Below, one piece after another: positions 63,208-64,000 of a DNA stretch of 64,000 bases (positions are counted from its first letter, which is position 1; each line of letters begins with the position of its first letter). Under the pieces are notes generated by a model, which saw only the letters and a program-made list of their open reading frames with translations, had not been told where the DNA came from and made no database searches. The DNA is taken from assembly GCA_034680345.1 (NCBI GenBank), contig JAXISZ010000001.1:124001-188000 (forward strand), given 5' to 3'. The position numbers and the translations under genes are program-made. The stretch comes from SXZD01 sp034680345 (GTDB lineage Bacteria > Pseudomonadota > Gammaproteobacteria > Burkholderiales > Burkholderiaceae_B).

Positions 63208-63594
63208 ATGAAATCTCTCTTTCTATGTACAACACTTGTTTTGAGTGTCGTAGCGTCTTCTCTAGTTTTTTACGTGCAAACCATACAACCCATTAACGTT
63301 ATTGGACGTGGTCATCAATTGAATATTAGTAATCAAAGTACAGCCTTTGTAATTTTCAATACAACAATCAATAACGAAAATTTTAATTTAAGCAACACAG
63401 ACAATGCAGCCAATACTTCAGCAATTCTAGCAATTACAACCATGCTCCCACAGCTTAAAAAAAATATTGGTTTGGCTTTACAAACAAAAATTGGCAATCA
63501 AAACGTAACCCTTGGCTGACCTCAAGGCTTAATCAATGGTTTAAAAATGAACTTAAATGCAAGAGGCAAGCTACAAACATTTGTCATCAAATAA
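63208..63594 (+). pseudogene. curlin-like paralogue interrupted by an in-frame TGA
   Basis: From ATG 63208 (ribosome-binding site TAGGAG seven bases upstream) a signal-like N-terminus of about 24 residues leads into GHQLNISNQSTAF and later KIGNQNVTLG, then TGA at 63517–63519. In the same frame 24 further codons follow up to TAA 63592–63594, ending GKLQTFVIK. The neighbouring paralogue has Trp148 exactly at this place and exactly 24 residues after it, ending GNAQSFSIK; the two tails align without gaps. TGG to TGA is one base change. The AIGN motif of the first repeat is eroded (NTDN) and one repeat is missing. A decaying gene copy is most likely; readthrough of the leaky TGA-C context is possible. 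Without the tail it is a 103-aa protein. Confidence 0.7.
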
Positions 63595-63673
63595 AACCCC
63601 TTTAAATTTATTACTAAAAAGTGAATCTATAAATAGCAACCCATTTTCAATCATCAAAACCAGGTTAATTGTC

Positions 63674-64000
63674 ATGTTTAAAAGTAAAGAAAATAACAAA
63701 ATCGCTGCCCTCATGGTATTAGTTAGCGCCTGCTTTCCATTGTATGCCATGGCCAACACAATGGAAGGGCAAAGTATGAGCCTAATGGAAACCGCTGTCA
63801 CAAGACATTCAGGCCCAGCAAGCTATGAAAGCCCTGTAGATTTTAATAGAAATAATCATTTCAATTCTAGCCAAACACTGCAACCAGGCTGGAATTTAAA
63901 TGCCACAGCAATTGGAAATTTGGTTAATGTTCAAATGTCGGGGGCGGGCAATACAGTTACCGTTAATGCCATGCAAATTAACCATGGAAACCAAACAGCT
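63674..64000 (+). CDS. third secreted curlin-like repeat protein (3' end cut by window edge)
   Basis: From ATG 63674, 109 codons are visible and the frame runs off the window. A signal peptide ends near residue 28 (LYAMAN). Then, after a Ser/Asn-rich linker, LNATAIGNLVNVQ appears at residues 75–87 and INHGNQTA at 102–109, the two half-motifs seen in the 62375 gene, at comparable spacing. The ribosome-binding site is weak (CCAGG nine bases upstream). It is the third member of the tandem cluster; the total length and whether export or chaperone genes follow cannot be seen. Confidence 0.7.
   Translation, partial: MFKSKENNKIAALMVLVSACFPLYAMANTMEGQSMSLMETAVTRHSGPASYESPVDFNRNNHFNSSQTLQPGWNLNATAIGNLVNVQMSGAGNTVTVNAMQINHGNQTA

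Noticed and set aside
63517..63519. TGA as a selenocysteine codon
   Set aside because: The aligned residue in the paralogue is Trp, the protein is a structural repeat protein rather than a redox enzyme, and no SECIS-like hairpin directly follows.

Overview
The window reads as chromosome of a low-GC member of the Burkholderiales (Betaproteobacteria). The sequence is visibly AT-rich. Clues are the fused malic enzyme/phosphotransacetylase, the DUF883–YqjE–YqjK trio, a QueE with the CX14CX2C cluster motif known from Burkholderia, LptF/LptG next to pepA and holC, and a nadB/nadC/nadA cluster. I cannot name the genus from sequence alone. Most genes are ordinary housekeeping genes. There is no phage, insertion sequence, CRISPR array or rRNA.

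Layout. 1–8067: CbiX-type chelatase (cut by the window edge) and lptG/lptF on minus; pepA, holC and valS on plus. 8234–15238: a giant surface protein of about 2,330 residues, with nine Ig-like repeats, a cadherin-like domain, a C-type lectin domain and a C-terminal WYYYWD-type domain. 15688–23465: malic enzyme, lytic transglycosylase, ubiD, an envelope-stress-like trio and dacB. 23792–26037: tRNA-Lys, an orphan tungstate-type binding protein of unlike base composition, and an OlsB-like acyltransferase. 26038–32200: a heavy-metal RND efflux operon (outer-membrane factor, lipoprotein adaptor, pump, PII-like protein). 32494–36967: gamma-carbonic anhydrase, then pstSCAB with a Pho box candidate. 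37229–43526: a small membrane protein, a TPR-glycosyltransferase, and an ESPR-bearing filamentous-hemagglutinin-type exoprotein. 43645–47971: rRNA pseudouridine synthase and a TakP-like TRAP transporter. 48162–54528: queD/queE, hemL, thiE, thiD, rubredoxin, thiS, thiG, trmB. 54594–62090: an EAL phosphodiesterase, uppP, NAD biosynthesis (nadB, nadC, nadA) and a diguanylate cyclase. 62375–64000: three tandem exported repeat proteins, the last one cut by the window edge.

The surface and biofilm theme is strong: a giant lectin-bearing adhesin, a two-partner-secretion-type exoprotein beside a putative glycosyltransferase, two c-di-GMP enzymes, and a curlin-like tandem cluster.

Main points for a second look. 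(1) The 62375–64000 cluster encodes secreted proteins built from a 53-residue repeat with alternating SGNQxxT and AIGNxxS half-motifs, resembling but not matching curlin. (2) The middle paralogue carries an in-frame TGA exactly where its neighbour has Trp, and a matching 24-residue tail continues past it. (3) PstB has Val in place of the invariant Walker A glycine. (4) The QueD homologue lacks the usual catalytic cysteine. (5) A PII-like protein without the canonical T-loop tyrosine ends the metal-efflux operon.
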